Assembly: GCF_024713975.1 (NCBI RefSeq)
Contig: NC_091099.1
Span: 15,729,501 to 15,793,500, forward strand
DNA length: 64,000 bases
Reading direction: 5' to 3'
Origin: Paralichthys olivaceus
Taxonomy: Eukaryota > Chordata > Actinopteri > Pleuronectiformes > Paralichthyidae
Below the pieces are notes generated by a model, which saw only the letters and a list, made by a program, of their open reading frames with translations, had not been told where the DNA came from and did not search any database. Shown here one piece after another: positions 12,321-25,913 of this stretch. Position 1 is the stretch's first letter. Every line of letters begins with the position of its first letter. Both the position numbers and the translations under genes were made by a program.

Positions 12321-13284
12321 TGTCTTTTTTTTCCCAAATAGTTTCTGTGTCAGATAGTACAAGAGCACAGCAGCACAAACACACAGTATATATAGTTCAA
12401 ATGATCGATTAGTGACACAGAAAGATGTTTGAAAATCACCTTAATCATGTGGTAGTAGATAATGAGTGAATTTTAATTTGGGGGTGAACTATCCCTTTAA
12501 TCAGATGACTCAGAGCAGGAGGAGTCTTTTTCATCACAGCACAATATTCTCTATTAGAGCATCTTAGATTGTATTTACCATTAAATTCACTGTAGTCAAA
12601 AATATTGCCTCTGTCATCCATTAAGTGGTGAATAGACCAGATCTCCTGTGTTCAGGCAATGCTTCATGGGAGCAGTGTGCTCATGTGTGTACCTTGACTC
12701 GCCAGGAGGTGGCGGTACGCAATAAGAAATTATTATACTCATGTGGACAAAAATAATGGTAATGTTAATGAAAGTGGAAAATAATGCTGGAGCTGTCAGG
12801 ACCTGCACCAACATTTACCAAGTTCATCCCTGGTCCATACCACACCCTTCCATCCAGTTGTGTGGTAATCCATCCAGATGTTTGTGTAATCGTGCTTACA
12901 TACAAACCATCAGACAAATGGACAGAGGTGAAAACATGAGCTCCTGGGCCCAGGTGAAAAGGAACAATACTATACAATAAAGTTACAGCTAAATGGAAGA
13001 ACAGATACAGAAGGAGAAAATAAACAAGTATGTAAACAAAAACCATTACAGTGATGATCACAATGTCTAAAAATGTACTGCAGTTCTTTCCAACCAGAGG
13101 GGAAAGATTGTGTTTCTATATCTAAAATAACTTGTTAAATACAAGATGCAATGTGGGCGAAGGAGCAACTTGCTTTGTAACATTTCAACTAATCATAATA
13201 TATAAATTACACAAGTTCAATCCTCAGGGCAAATAGACTGTCAGCCGTTACACTTCTGAATCAACATGATATATGTACATAGAT
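12321..13284. other. Intergenic, tcf12 to satellite
   Basis: No exon-like frame, splice pair or RNA gene was recognised. The sequence is AT-rich and unremarkable apart from the MITE-like end at about 12481. Confidence 0.5.
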
Positions 13285-14369
<1,085 letters not shown>

Positions 14370-14634
14370 GTTCACAGTCATATGGGTGGAGTCTGACAAA
14401 TAGTTCACAGTGAACAGTGAACGTCTCTCGGAGCGAGGCAGGCAGGAGGAGGTGCCCGGACAGAGGAGGAGGAGGAGGAAGAGGAGGAGGAGAAAGAGTG
14501 TGAGCGGGCCGACTGAGCTCTCCCTCTCCCTCCCCCTCCCTCCCTCCCTCTCTCGCTCTCTCACACACATCGACTCACACAGTTCGTGTGATATTGATCC
14601 TGGACAGACGTGTAGTTTGCTGCTGAGCTCTGTG
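14370..14634 (+). promoter_or_regulatory. cgnl1: Probable cgnl1 promoter and non-coding first exon
   Basis: Purine-rich AGG runs (14449-14495) and a CT-rich tract (14518-14565) are followed by a strong donor (TCTGTG/GTGAGT) at 14634. This would splice to the acceptor at 16276 just before the cgnl1 ATG. It is inferred from splice signals and position; the transcription start is not known. Confidence 0.45.
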
Positions 14635-16276
14635 GTGAGTTCAGGGACCACACGGTCCCTCCTTCTTCTTCTTCTTCTTCTTCACTTTATCTGCTCTCTT
14701 CCTCGTGTTGGACACAACTCCAGAACAGTTTTCTGTCATGTGTTAGTTTATGTTCCTAAATGTGATGTAACTAACAGAAGAGTCTGTTTGTGTGAATGTA
14801 ACAGTGTCATCAAGAAGCCAAAAACCGGATATAACCAGCAATTAACTTAATAATTAATTTATAAATATATATTTTGTTTGTTATATCTGGTTCTTGTTTT
14901 CATATAAACTATGCCTGGTTTCTGCCACACCCACAAGTATTTAAGTATTTACGTTGTGTGAACTAATCTAAACTAAACTACACTTAGAAGTGATACTACA
15001 AAAGTATTTTTTATGAATAGTCGTATAAATCATGCATATAAATGATTAAAATCTGTGATTAATGATGTTGTTATAATGGTTAATAAATTGTTTGTTTTGA
15101 ACAAAGTTTATTATAAGATATTAATAGGAACATCAGTGGGTTGCCAGATTGTATAAAATCCTATGCTTCGGCATGACACTTAATTTGGCTTTTATTCATT
15201 AAGGAGACCCTTAATGTCTTTCTAACCTTTTTCAAGAAGCCAGTGATGATGAAGCGATGTTGTTAAAGTTGGTGATGAATGAGTTTCTGTGGTCAAACAG
15301 TCAATTTGAAGGGACTTTCTGATGAATCTTGAGAGTTTGATTTAAAGGTCGAGGAAGCAACTTGTTAGAGGAGGATTCCTCACAACCTTCACAAAAATAC
15401 TTATTCATGACTTCAAAATGATCCTTCTGGTGAAGGTTCAAAAGAACAAACAATTCAGTTTAGAATTGAGGTCTCCGTGGTAACCCACGATGGTCATGGA
15501 ATCACAATGTCCCAGGTCTGAGTCTGGAGACCTTAGTCGCATAAAATGACTCAAAAAGCCTACTTGAATGGACTTCCTGATTAATTTAACAGTCAATTTA
15601 AGAGGACTGAGCAAGTGTGCTTGAGGAGGACAACCTGGCAACCCAAAAATGGTTCTTCTTAATGACTTATAACATAACAGATCTATCAGTGAATGATTGA
15701 TAACTTTTATTAAAGCCATTCATAACAGGCAATAATTCTCTTTTGAAGGATACCGCACTACTTAACACTTTTCTTCCTGAACGTGCTCTTTTAATAAAGG
15801 AGCTACAGTCTGTGGTGTCATAAATTAAAGGATTCATGCAGAGGATGGTGCGTTTAGGAAGATGTCGTTTTGTCTTCCACACAACACCTCCTCTGTTCTG
15901 GTGTGTCACCCTCACAGTAACATATTTGTTGACAAACATTTTCCTCAAGCGTCATACCATGATGCGGGTGACGACACCTCGGAGACCTCGGCCAGCTGTA
16001 GTCGTCATTCCATGGGCTCAGCTCTGGCTGTACAATAGTACGCTGTCATTAGCACACAGGAGGAGCTGTTTTCATTGCACAGCAATATCAGGCTGTTCTC
16101 AGCGTCTGTTTATTGTGTGTGTGTGTGTGATTGACGCTCCAACCCGGCTCCTCTGTTTTGTAAACATCAATCTCAGCTTGACCAACCAGATGCATCAGTT
16201 TTCAGTTCACCTTCCCACACAGAATCAGTCTCCTTCAGTGCAGTCTCTCAACCTATACTTGTCTGTTTTTTGCCAG
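14635..16276 (+). other. cgnl1: cgnl1 intron 1
   Basis: AT-rich intron between the inferred non-coding first exon and the coding exon. A 188-codon frame at 15836-16402 overlaps the true exon in another frame and has no supporting features. A short GT run lies near 16116. Confidence 0.45.
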
Positions 16277-16295
16277 TTCATCTCGTGGAGTCAGG

Positions 16296-19200
16296 ATGGA
16301 TTCTCACAGACTCAGCGGCTCTTCGGACGTCAGGATACAGAGGAGCTACGTGCAGCAGCAGGACAACTTGTTTGGAGTGAGGGTTCAGGTTCAAGGGATT
16401 AAAGGTCAACCTTTCATCGTTCTGAACAGTTCGGGCCAGGATAGCCACAGGGACGTCTCTGTCATAACTCACCAGGCCGGGTACAACCCAGGTATGGTGA
16501 GGAGGTCAGTGGATGAGAAACGCTCCCCAGCTGAGACACAGAGGCCTGCTTCCTCCTCTGGGTTTCATTATCAGCAACATCCAGAGATTCTGAGCCCTTA
16601 TGACCCTGAAAGTAATAACCTCACTCGCCTCATTCCTTCACAAATGACCTCAGCTGCCCAACCTGGACCTTCTCCTGAGAAAACCCCCAACATGACCAAA
16701 CCCAGGATCCCTTTGCCAGCTGAGGGCCCAGTTGAAGTAGCCCAGAACAAGATGCTTCCTGCATGTGGACACATCCCTGCACGATCCCCGAACTATGTGG
16801 AAACAGACTCCATCATATCTGTGGGGAAGCTGATAAGCCAGTTCAACAGCAGCCAGCGGAGGGGAAGGGGTGGTCCTAGGAACAGGCTGGACCCTGAGCA
16901 GTGTCGAAGGTCACGTAGTGTGGACAGCAGACATCCCTCAGACTCCTCCACGTGCTCCTCTTCCTCCAGCAGACCCTCATCTCTTAAAGGCCTCAGGGGG
17001 GAGACCCCAGGTGGGACATATCTCTTGGGGTCAGCTGGGGCTCGACACCATAGCGTAGACGGCTTTTCGGTGAACCAAAGGGAGGAGAATAAGCACAGCA
17101 CACTGCCCGGAGTTCATAATGGAAAAGAGACCATATCTCCACATGCTGCAAAACTGCTTCACAGAACAGAGAAATTGTCCACCTCCCGGTCATGTAGTGA
17201 CCAGACGGATGAATCAGACGAACGAGACACTCAGGTAATGAGATCTGCTTCAGAGCACAGTTGTCCTCTCCAAGGTTTTATTTATTCGCTGTACGTTCTC
17301 TAACCAGGTCACTCCTGATCTTCTGAAAGGACAGCAAGAAGTCTCAGTCGATCCAACTGAAGACACCGCAAAACAAGTGCTGTTCGCCTACCTCAAGGAT
17401 GGGTGAGTTCTCAGCAATCTGCACTTTTAGTTGAAATAATAGTTTTTATGTTTTTTGGAAATAGTGGTGATTCACCTTCTTGCTGAGAGTGTAATAGAAC
17501 CATGATACCTCTTTTCTGTTTGTACAGAATCTATGAGGCTACAGCAACTGCTTAGCTTAGCGCAAAGCCAGGTTAACTTTATTTATACAGTGCCTTGTAA
17601 ACACAGCCAATTCAAACAGCTTCCTTACAAAACAAGGCATCAGTGTTACTAATACAATGAAAATCTAAGTGAAGATTTTGAATTAGATTCCAAGTTCAGC
17701 TGAGGTCTTTCTGTGTGGAGTTTGCACAGAAGAAAATCACTTATAAAAGAATATTGGAATTTTCTAGCATGAATGTGAATAATGTACATAACAAGTTGTG
17801 ATTCTACAAGCGGTCATAATCTGGACTTATTCTTGTTCGGGTGTGCAGTAACTTCCTGGAGGCAGACAAATGAGATACAAACTGTTAACTAGCACATACC
17901 TTCACCAAGGCCCAGTCTCCTTAAATTCAATCATTCAATCACCAATCTGTCTGCACCAAAATACACACACTCACAGAAATAAGTGCCTATAATGTGCCTG
18001 ATCTAGTGATTTAGATCCATGAATTAGTTGCTGAGAAATCAGTGAAAGTGAGGAAAAACGCCCAATGTTAAAGAAAGTGATAAAAAGCTCCTGGATCCAC
18101 CAATATTCTTTCTTGACCCATACCACATCCTTTCACCGAGTTTCATGGTAATTTTGTAGTTTTTGTTAAATGCTGCTAAATAGCAGATTCACTATTGTGC
18201 AGATCTAGGCTAGCAGTTTCCACCTGTTTCTAGTCCTTTTGCTAAGCGAAGCTAACTGGCTGCTAAAACTGGCAAGTGGTATCAATCATCTCATCTTATT
18301 CAGCGAGGGGAAGAGAAAGACATTTCCTTTAATATCAAAATGCTCTCCTTTGTAACAGCATAATACATTTGTTTGTTTCCACTTTGAGCTGAGGTTGAGA
18401 TGGATGGTGTGTAGTACAGTCAGATAAGAGCGTGCTGATCCAGCTGTGTGTGCTCAAACACACAGAAGTCAGGAATGCAGAGCATGAACTTGTTTCCACT
18501 GATGAATAACTTTTTTTACACTGAAGGTTTTTCAGACCCATCAGGGCCAATTGTCAAATATGTGCAGATGTAGAGCTGTTATATTTCTAAGAATAGGCCT
18601 ACACATTTTCCTCTCTGGATACCAAAAGCTCAGAGCCCCGCGCCCTCCAGGTATTTGTTGAGCTCGCGAGTTCCTACTTTGTGGAATATTTGTCTTGCCT
18701 TGCAGGACGACTGACGACGACTCCACCACTGAGAGGAAAGTCAACCTGCTGCTCGAGCGGATCAACAAGCTCAAGTGGAGGACTGCTAAGAATGTGGAGG
18801 AGGAGGAGAAAGTGAGTGTCAGGATGATGTGTTTTCCAGCGTTGATGGTTGTTCAGCAGGATTTTGCCTGAAACTCCCGCGCCTCTCTTTTCATGTAGGA
18901 TTACGCTGCCGAGGTGAAGCGGCTGCAGGGGAAACAGACGGTGCTGGAGAGAGAAGTGACTGGGTTGAGGCAAAAACTGGAAACTGAAATGAAGGTGCAG
19001 CGCGTCCCCATCCTGCTGACTCACGTCTAAACCACTCACTTCCTGTTCCTGTGACTGATGATGGTGTTGTTGTATTGTGCAGAATGAAAAGACCCTTGCC
19101 AAGGCCTGTGAGAAGGCCAGGACGGAGAAGAAGAAGCTTCAGGAAGAGCTGACCAGAAGTCAAACTGAGCTCAGCAAACTGAGCGACAGGCTGGCTGAAA

Positions 19201-22200
19201 TTCAGGCAGAGCTTCAGTCCACCAAACAGGAGTAAGGATTTCGACTCCTGCTCATTCAGAAAAGTCTGCTCAATAACAATACATCCATTGTCTGATGTGT
19301 ACTCTCCTATTAACCACACAAACGAGAGTTGTATCAATGTTCTCCGGAAAACATTTTCTGGGGTTTGGCCTTTCTAATATAAAGAACACAGCAGGAGATT
19401 GTCCAGGTCAGACGCGTTCACAACAACAGGAAAATGTCTGGGGCGTTTAGTCAAGGGGTGGTGTCAGAGTAGAACGTGCAGGAGGCAGGACACTGTGGAG
19501 ATCACATGTTTGCATTTACAGCACCAGCGTCAGCTCTTATCACCAAAAACCCTTAAATTTCATTATCTTTCAAATTTAACATGGTGATCTGAGATATATT
19601 ATTATTTTTCCTTTTGTCTTGGTTGTGTGCATCACACAGACATTTTGCTGGGAGGCTCGCAGGAAGAAATTCTGGAAAATGTCCGGAGCAACTCACTTAG
19701 ACATTTACTTTCTCAGATACAACCCCCAAATTTCAGGATAGTGTTCGGACTCCAGTGCATGTCTGACTACAGCTTAAGTGTTTTCCCCGTTATTTCTTTA
19801 AATGAGTCTCACAGCTATTTCATAGCCACAGAGGAGAATGCATGTTTTCCATTAACAGCAAATAAAACAGAAATGAAGGACTAAAGTGAAAACCCAGACT
19901 TAAGCTCAGTGCTCACACTCTAAGGTCATTCATGTAAACTGTAACGTGTGATCTGATGGAGCTGAGTCAAATACCACTTGGATTATGTGTACAGATATTA
20001 TGTTTTTCTCATCTAGTCCTGTTCTAAAACTCCAAAGCTGGGTTACACAGGCTTCTTGCATTAACACAAAACATTCAACTAACTGCACATTTTTTACGTC
20101 GTCAGACTGAGTCAGATGAAGGCGGAGAGGGAGCGTTCTCGTACGGAGATGAAAGATCTTCAGCAGCAGCTCTCTGAGATGCACGATGAGTTGGACCAAG
20201 CCAAGAAGACCGAGGTGATAAACACAGAGAAAGAAATCCTCCTGAAGGTAAATGAAAGCAGGTGTAGAAGACACAAATCAGCAGCAGCAAAGCTTCTACA
20301 CTGCACTCGAGGTTAGTGACACTGAATTGTGGTGGATTGTCTTTTTCAGGATATGGAACATCTGCGTGCCGACTTCCTGGAGACGCTGCAGGTGAAGGAG
20401 GAGCAGGAGGAGACGCTGCATCACCTGGAGAGGGAGCTCATTGCCCTGAAGGGGGCGCTCAAAGAGGAGGTGGAATCTCATGACCAATACATGGCTGCTC
20501 TGAAGGAGGAATATGAGCAGGAGCTGGAGAAGCTGTTTAGAGATTTAGACATGGCCAAAGAGGTAACAAGGAAGATGCACAAGACTGTTTGAAGTCTCTT
20601 TTATGTCACTTGTGGGGTTCAAAGTTTGTTTCTCAAACTGGTCTTTTAGAGCAACGGTGTGCTGTGCCAAGAGAAGGTGGAGGTGGAGGAGGAGAAAGGT
20701 GTGGCTAAGGTGCAGCTGAAGGAACTGAGCCAAGAGCGAGACCAGCTGAGGTCAAAGGTGCAGGAGCTCAACAAGAGAGTGGATCAGCTGAGCCAGGGGG
20801 TCCAGGAGGCTCGAACCACGGAGAGGCTCCTGGAGCAGAGAGCAAAGCAGCTGGAGGTGGGGAGAAGGTGTCGGGGTGGGCCGAGGACATTTCAATTTTT
20901 TTCAAAATCCATTTTATCTGCCATTTATATGTTTGGAGTTTGTATGGGTTTTCTCTTGGGACTTCAGCTTCCTCTATCAGTCCAAAAACATGCAGATTGG
21001 GGTGAAGTCTCCAGGGTGTACCCCGCCTCCTGCCCAATGTCCACTGGGATTAACTCCAGCTCAAAGGAAAAAGCAGTAGAGATAAAGGATGAATGGATTT
21101 AATGTTAATCACTGCTGATGTCTTGTTCATTAGAGAGAGAAGCAGCAGGTTGAGGAAATGCTGAAGGATGTGAGGAGGAACGAGGAGGAGATGTGTCAGT
21201 CTAACCAATCGCTGCTCAGTCGGCTGGAGGATGTGCAGGTAAGACCATGTCGCTGTTGGTCTCTGAGGAGCAGCTAGAGAGCTACGCTGTCGTTTGTCAT
21301 CCCATCTCTCTGTCAGTGTTTCAGTGTTAAACAAATGTTTGGAACCTCAGTGTCTCCATTGTTTTCCTCTGACAGAGTAAGTTGGCCAAACTCAATCAAG
21401 AGCACAGGGACCTGAAGGAGAAGCTCAAGGACGAGAGGAAACAAATGGAGGAGCTGTGGAAGATGAAAACTGAACTGGAGGACGAGAGGAGGATGCAGGA
21501 CCGAGCTGTGGAGCAACTGCAGAGGAAGGTGAGAGGTGGACTATTTATTGATTGATTTATTTACCCTTTCAGAGCGAGTCGTCCACTAACCAGGAGGCTG
21601 ATGGTTTTATACAAATCGGTCCCCATTCCACGTGCCGAAGCGTCCTTGGTCAAGATACTGAAGCCCAAATTGCCCCTGATGTGCTGCACGTAGATGCACA
21701 TGTATGAATGTGTGAAAAGCAAAAAGCACTCTGAGTTTTCATCAAGAAAAAACACCAAATAAATACATCATTTATTTACTAGGCCCTGTGGGAGAATTCA
21801 ACAAGACCAAGAAACATGAGATCAGCAGAAATAGCAGATTTTTCTTGTGCATACAAAGTTTCCTTCATCCCTTGTCTTCGTAAACACTTATCTCACTCTT
21901 TGTTATTCCGTCTGCTCAGATGAATAACATCATGGAGGAGTGCGAGGCGTCCACAGACGTGCTTCAGAACCAGGTCGACGAGGCGAGAGAGAAGAGTCAG
22001 AGGGAGTTGGCCGAGCTGCGGAGGCAGCTGCAGGACAAGGGAGCAGAGCTGGAGAAATCCAGACAGTCGGCCAAAAAACTGCAGGAGGAGGTGTGGCACT
22101 CATTGTCTGTCTGATTCATCAGTTCGTAGCTTCAACTGTCTTAGTCACCAAAATAAAATCACAGAGTTAGATGTTATTAGACTTGATTAGATCTGTGTTC

Positions 22201-25200
22201 TCTTAATAACGTCTGATTTACTCGCCAACACCAAATGCCCCATGTTACCTTAACTCATAGTGTGTGTTCACTCCGTGGTCTCCTCTACGTTCAGCTCCTT
22301 CCCCTGGACGAGGAGCTGCAGCGGTGTCGTGGGAAGCAGCAGGAGGCCCAGCTGCGGGGCCAACAGCTGGAGCAGAGGCTGGAGGAGCTGGAGGAGAGGA
22401 GCGCAGCCGCCATGGAGGAGAGAGAGCGACAGGTCAAACTCATGGAGGTAAATTTCTTGGCAGAACTTCCACAAGACCGGACAAGACTGTAAATAAATAT
22501 ACACTCTCGTCCTGTATATAAACATAAAGGACAAGACTTATAATTATACTGGACAAGACTGTATATACAGGTGGACGACATGATGACGCTGCACACATGA
22601 CGCCAAAGTGCCTCAATCGCCCCCTGGTGGGTGGTCATAACCTCCTCCATGTTAGTGGATGGGACATGGCCTAAAATAAAAGGCCAATTTACTCCAGACT
22701 TTGTCATCGGCGCAGGATTGCAACGTTCATACCTGCAACATTTCTCTGTAAATTGTGGCCCCTTTATGGCCCCTGACTTAGAAAATCCTAGATCCGCCCC
22801 TGCAACTTATAAATGCTAAACTTAACTGTAACTCTGGACTGTTCATCTGTTCAGGTGCCAGTATTTACACTCTGTTGTCCCTGGGAACCATGAGGGCGCT
22901 GGACTGAGCCGTAGTGACAGCATCTCACAGCTCAGCACTGTTTGTCTTGCTGATGACAAAACACGACACTGTGACTCCGGTACACTCACTGTTGACACAG
23001 CGTATCAACTGAGGAAGCTGCTGTTTACAGTAAAAAGTTATCAGACCTGTCTGGGTGTTCTCAGGAATCTTCTTTTCCTCCTTCACCCCGGTTTCCATTG
23101 TGGAACTCTCTCATCAACACAGAAATCTCTCATCTGATTTAGTTTTTCAGACGCTATTATATTGGAGTTGCTTTCCCTCCAGGCTCCACATATGTTATTA
23201 CCCAATAACCCTTTTTTTCTCTGAGTAGTTTCCTAACCACAGTCAAGAGTCATATTCATCATGCCCTCTGTATTATTGTGCACTATATGTTGTAATATTA
23301 GCGTATTGATGATGATTTGACACATTTTTCATGTTTTCCTCTCCCCTCAGGGACGAATCGGTCACCTAGTAGAAGATCTCAATGATGAGCGCAGCAGTGC
23401 CGACCGCCTGATGGAGCGATTAGACAAAACCAAAGAGCAGGCAGGTTCACTCCCTCTCTCTTCTTTTTCTTTTCCTCTTCACTTCTCATTCTGTATTTGC
23501 TAAAGTTCATAAATTTCCCTAAAGAAGACTCATCTGTGAAATAATAAGCTCAGTCTCTGGTGTGAACACCACACCCTACATCTGTTTTTATCACAAACAG
23601 ATGTCGAGCTGAGAGCTCAGATTTCCCCTTCGACCCTGAGAGCTGCTGATTGGTGTATTCAGAGAAGCTCATTAGACGAGTTATGTTTTCGTTTCTTTAA
23701 ACTCGCCGTGTAACTCCCCTGAAATATATCAGATCTCAACTTTAGATACGCGTCTTTATCTGATGCCTCACGTCCTCGGTGCGTCGGTGAAGTAGGCCAC
23801 TATTCATGGGAGAAAAGTGGTGCAGACTAATTGATACTAAACACTGTTTTGGGTGCAGAGCAAGGACAAATAAGAGTGAACTATTGTGTGCAGCTATTCA
23901 CACTCCCTTCACTGGGCCTCTGCATGTTATTAGAGGGGAGAGAGGCTTTAGATCTGATGTGGCCGCTCACAACAGACGGAGCATTTCCTCTGGGTTTAGG
24001 AGTTTAAGCTGGAAACTTTTCATTGAACCTGAAAATGCCTGTTGTCATGTCCTGTCCTCTTTAATAACCTCCAGGCATGTTTTTAGTCGAGAGGAAGCAC
24101 ATACGCACATGTCCTACCCTTGTTAACTTACCAAACATTTACCTTGCGCTCTGAGTTATGTCTGAAACTGCGTCTCACTGTGTGTGTGTGACAGATGGAT
24201 CAGATGAGGAACGAGCTGTTGCAGGAGCGAACGGTCAGACAGGACCTGGAGTGTGACAAGATGAGCCTGGAGAGACAGGTACTGACCCCTGACCTCTGAC
24301 CTCTGACCCCTGACCCCGTCACACTGCCCCCTAAAATCTACACTGACTGACACTAAACTGAAACATAGAAGATCTGCTGCGTCTATGTCATACGTCTTCT
24401 GTTTGATTTCCTTCTTTAGAATAAAGACCTGAAGAGCAGAGTGACTCATCTGGAAGGATCACAGAGGACCAACCAGGATTCACTGGTCTCCAAACTCAAC
24501 AGTCGCATCCAGGAGCTGGAGGAGAAGCTGCAGGGAGAAGAACGGTGAGCATCTGCTTATTATTATTCCGTACGCACATTCATCTATATGCACAGTTTGT
24601 GTTTACCAGTGCAGTGCAGGCCGACACTTTGGATAAGAGCTCCATCCCATACTTGATGGACCCACTCCTTTCACTTTCCCTGTGGTCGTAGGAGTCAGAG
24701 TGTCTCTGCTCCAAACACACTTGAGGTGTTGAGTTACAGGAAGCTGCAGCAGAGTTGTGATCTCCTGATGCTTTTGCTCACAGGGACAACAACAGCCTGC
24801 AACAAGCGAACCGCAAGCTGGAGCGCAAAGTGAAGGAGATGAAGATGCAGGCGGACGAGGAGCACGTCAACCTGCAGAGCCAGAGAGACCAGGTAGAAAC
24901 GCATGCTGTTTTTTTTTTTTCTTTAAATGAAGAAACTAATTTGAGTGGTCAGGAGCAGCAATGTCTCACTTTGGTGAACTCTGCAGCTGACTCAGAGGCT
25001 GAAGACGGCGAAGAGACAGATGGACGAGGCGGAGGGAGAGATCGAGCGTCTGGAGCACAGCAAAAAGAAGCTGCAGCGAGAGCTGGACGAGCAGATCGAG
25101 GCCAACGAGCAGCTTCACGGCCAACTGAGCACAATGAGGAACGAGATGAGGTGACCACTCGGCTTCTGCCACTCAGCTGCCATGACGTCAGACACTTCAA

Positions 25201-25306
25201 TTTAATCAGTGTTCTTTGCATTCACAGGCGTAGGAAGAAATCTCCTCCTCTCATCAAGGTTGTGGAGGACGACGTGAACGACGTGGACGACTTTGGCTCT
25301 GACTGA
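16296..25306 (+). CDS. cgnl1: Cingulin-like 1 (paracingulin), 18 coding exons
   Basis: Cytoplasmic coiled-coil scaffold of tight and adherens junctions that links junctions to Rho-family GEFs and actin. Exons: 16296-17234, 17308-17402, 18706-18811, 18899-18994, 19083-19231, 20106-20247, 20350-20562, 20650-20856, 21134-21238, 21376-21528, 21920-22090, 22295-22447, 23351-23440, 24195-24278, 24420-24544, 24784-24892, 24987-25150, 25228-25306. They join in phase to 1059 residues. The globular head (1 to about 345) contains the cingulin-family motif [19 protein letters not shown] (26-44) and an [11 protein letters not shown] segment; the rest is myosin-like coiled coil. [13 protein letters not shown] and [17 protein letters not shown] favour CGNL1 over cingulin. 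It is shorter than human CGNL1 (about 1300): the head is smaller and the protein stops at [12 protein letters not shown] without the usual extra tail. The intron after 23440 has a GC donor. Confidence 0.93.
17471..18330 (+). mobile_element. Degenerate inverted-repeat element in cgnl1 intron
   Basis: The left arm (about 17471-17572) and the right arm (about 18201-18330) are related as degenerate inverted repeats: 'gcttagcttagcgcaaagcc' on the left and 'ttttgctaagcgaagctaac' on the right, with a shared 'gatacc/ggtatc' block at matching distance. It resembles a common teleost non-autonomous DNA element. It separates two cgnl1 exons and has no coding capacity. Confidence 0.45.
20878..21100 (+). 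repeat. Dispersed repeat fragment (copy 1 of 3)
   Basis: Contains 'ccagggtgtaccccgcctcc' and a 'caatgtccactgggatt' core, ending near 'ggatgaatggat'. Two further copies with the same core are in this window, at 40232-40437 (opposite strand) and 61845-61955. I recognise it as a very common fish retroelement-derived repeat, but cannot name the family with certainty. It lies in a cgnl1 intron. Confidence 0.55.
21560..21735 (+). repeat. Dispersed repeat fragment with 'gccgaagcgtccttggtcaa'
   Basis: The words 'catgccgaag..tccttgggcaagatactgaa' and 'atgaatgtgtgaaaagc' belong to a common teleost repeat. A related piece lies at 63330-63545 (reverse orientation), and perhaps a short one at 36430-36525. 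It is in a cgnl1 intron and non-coding. Confidence 0.45.
22590..22810 (+). repeat. Probable dispersed repeat in cgnl1 intron
   Basis: The phrases 'gacgccaaagtgcctcaat', 'gccccctggtgg' and 'ctccatgttagtggatggga' are familiar from a widespread fish repeat. This is recognised from memory only. The 0.9 kb intron (22448-23350) shows no other feature. Confidence 0.35.
23441..23446 (+). other. cgnl1: GC-AG splice donor in cgnl1
   Basis: The exon ends GAG CAG and is followed by GCAGGT. Using GC as the donor gives 30 in-phase codons and the junction [13 protein letters not shown], matching the mammalian REQMEQ/IRNELLQ pattern. Using the GT four bases later would shift the reading frame. The acceptor is a normal AG at 24194. 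Confidence 0.8.
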
Positions 25307-25913
25307 TTGAGGAATTTTTAATTTAATAATTCTGTATATTAACAACTCAGGTGTGATTTCATAGTGTTTCCTGTTGTGAGCAGTGGCACCTCGCCAAGGG
25401 TGCCCTCTTGTGGCGATGTGCATAACTACAATATCTGATAAACATGTTTTTCAACTTGACAGACAAACTGATTTATTTACTCCAATAGATTTTTTTCATT
25501 CCATTACTGTGTGAGTTAATGTGATGCAAACTGCCAATTTTAAACTGATAAATAAATATATTAAAATGCATATGTGTTTATACACCTAAACAGAAACTCT
25601 TAAAACAGAAATAAATCCAGCTGCATGATGTTTCAGTTAATCTGAGTTTGTCCGCAACGACACATATAAATACAAGAAATTAGATTTTAATGCACGTTTA
25701 AAGGGAAATGTGAGACAAAACTCACCCGTGGATGTTTGCGTGTTCTGATGAGGCACGAGACGAGAAGCGTGTGGTTGTACAAACGGATCAATGGTCTGTG
25801 CTGAGTGGCTGCGGAGGGGCAGAGGTGGGGATTTCAACTCTGATCAGCTCCAGAGGTTCACACACTGCTGGACGTCTGGCAGCAGTTTTCACCAGCGATT
25901 TCCACTGTGATAC
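25307..25913 (+). other. cgnl1 3' end and aqp9 upstream region
   Basis: Only about 600 bases separate the cgnl1 stop from the aqp9 start. AATAAA-type signals for cgnl1 are at about 25549. The aqp9 promoter must lie in the remaining 350 bases; no clear TATA box was assigned. Confidence 0.5.

Noticed and set aside
15836-16402. 188-codon plus-strand frame
   Set aside because: It overlaps the start of the genuine cgnl1 coding exon in another frame and crosses its splice acceptor.
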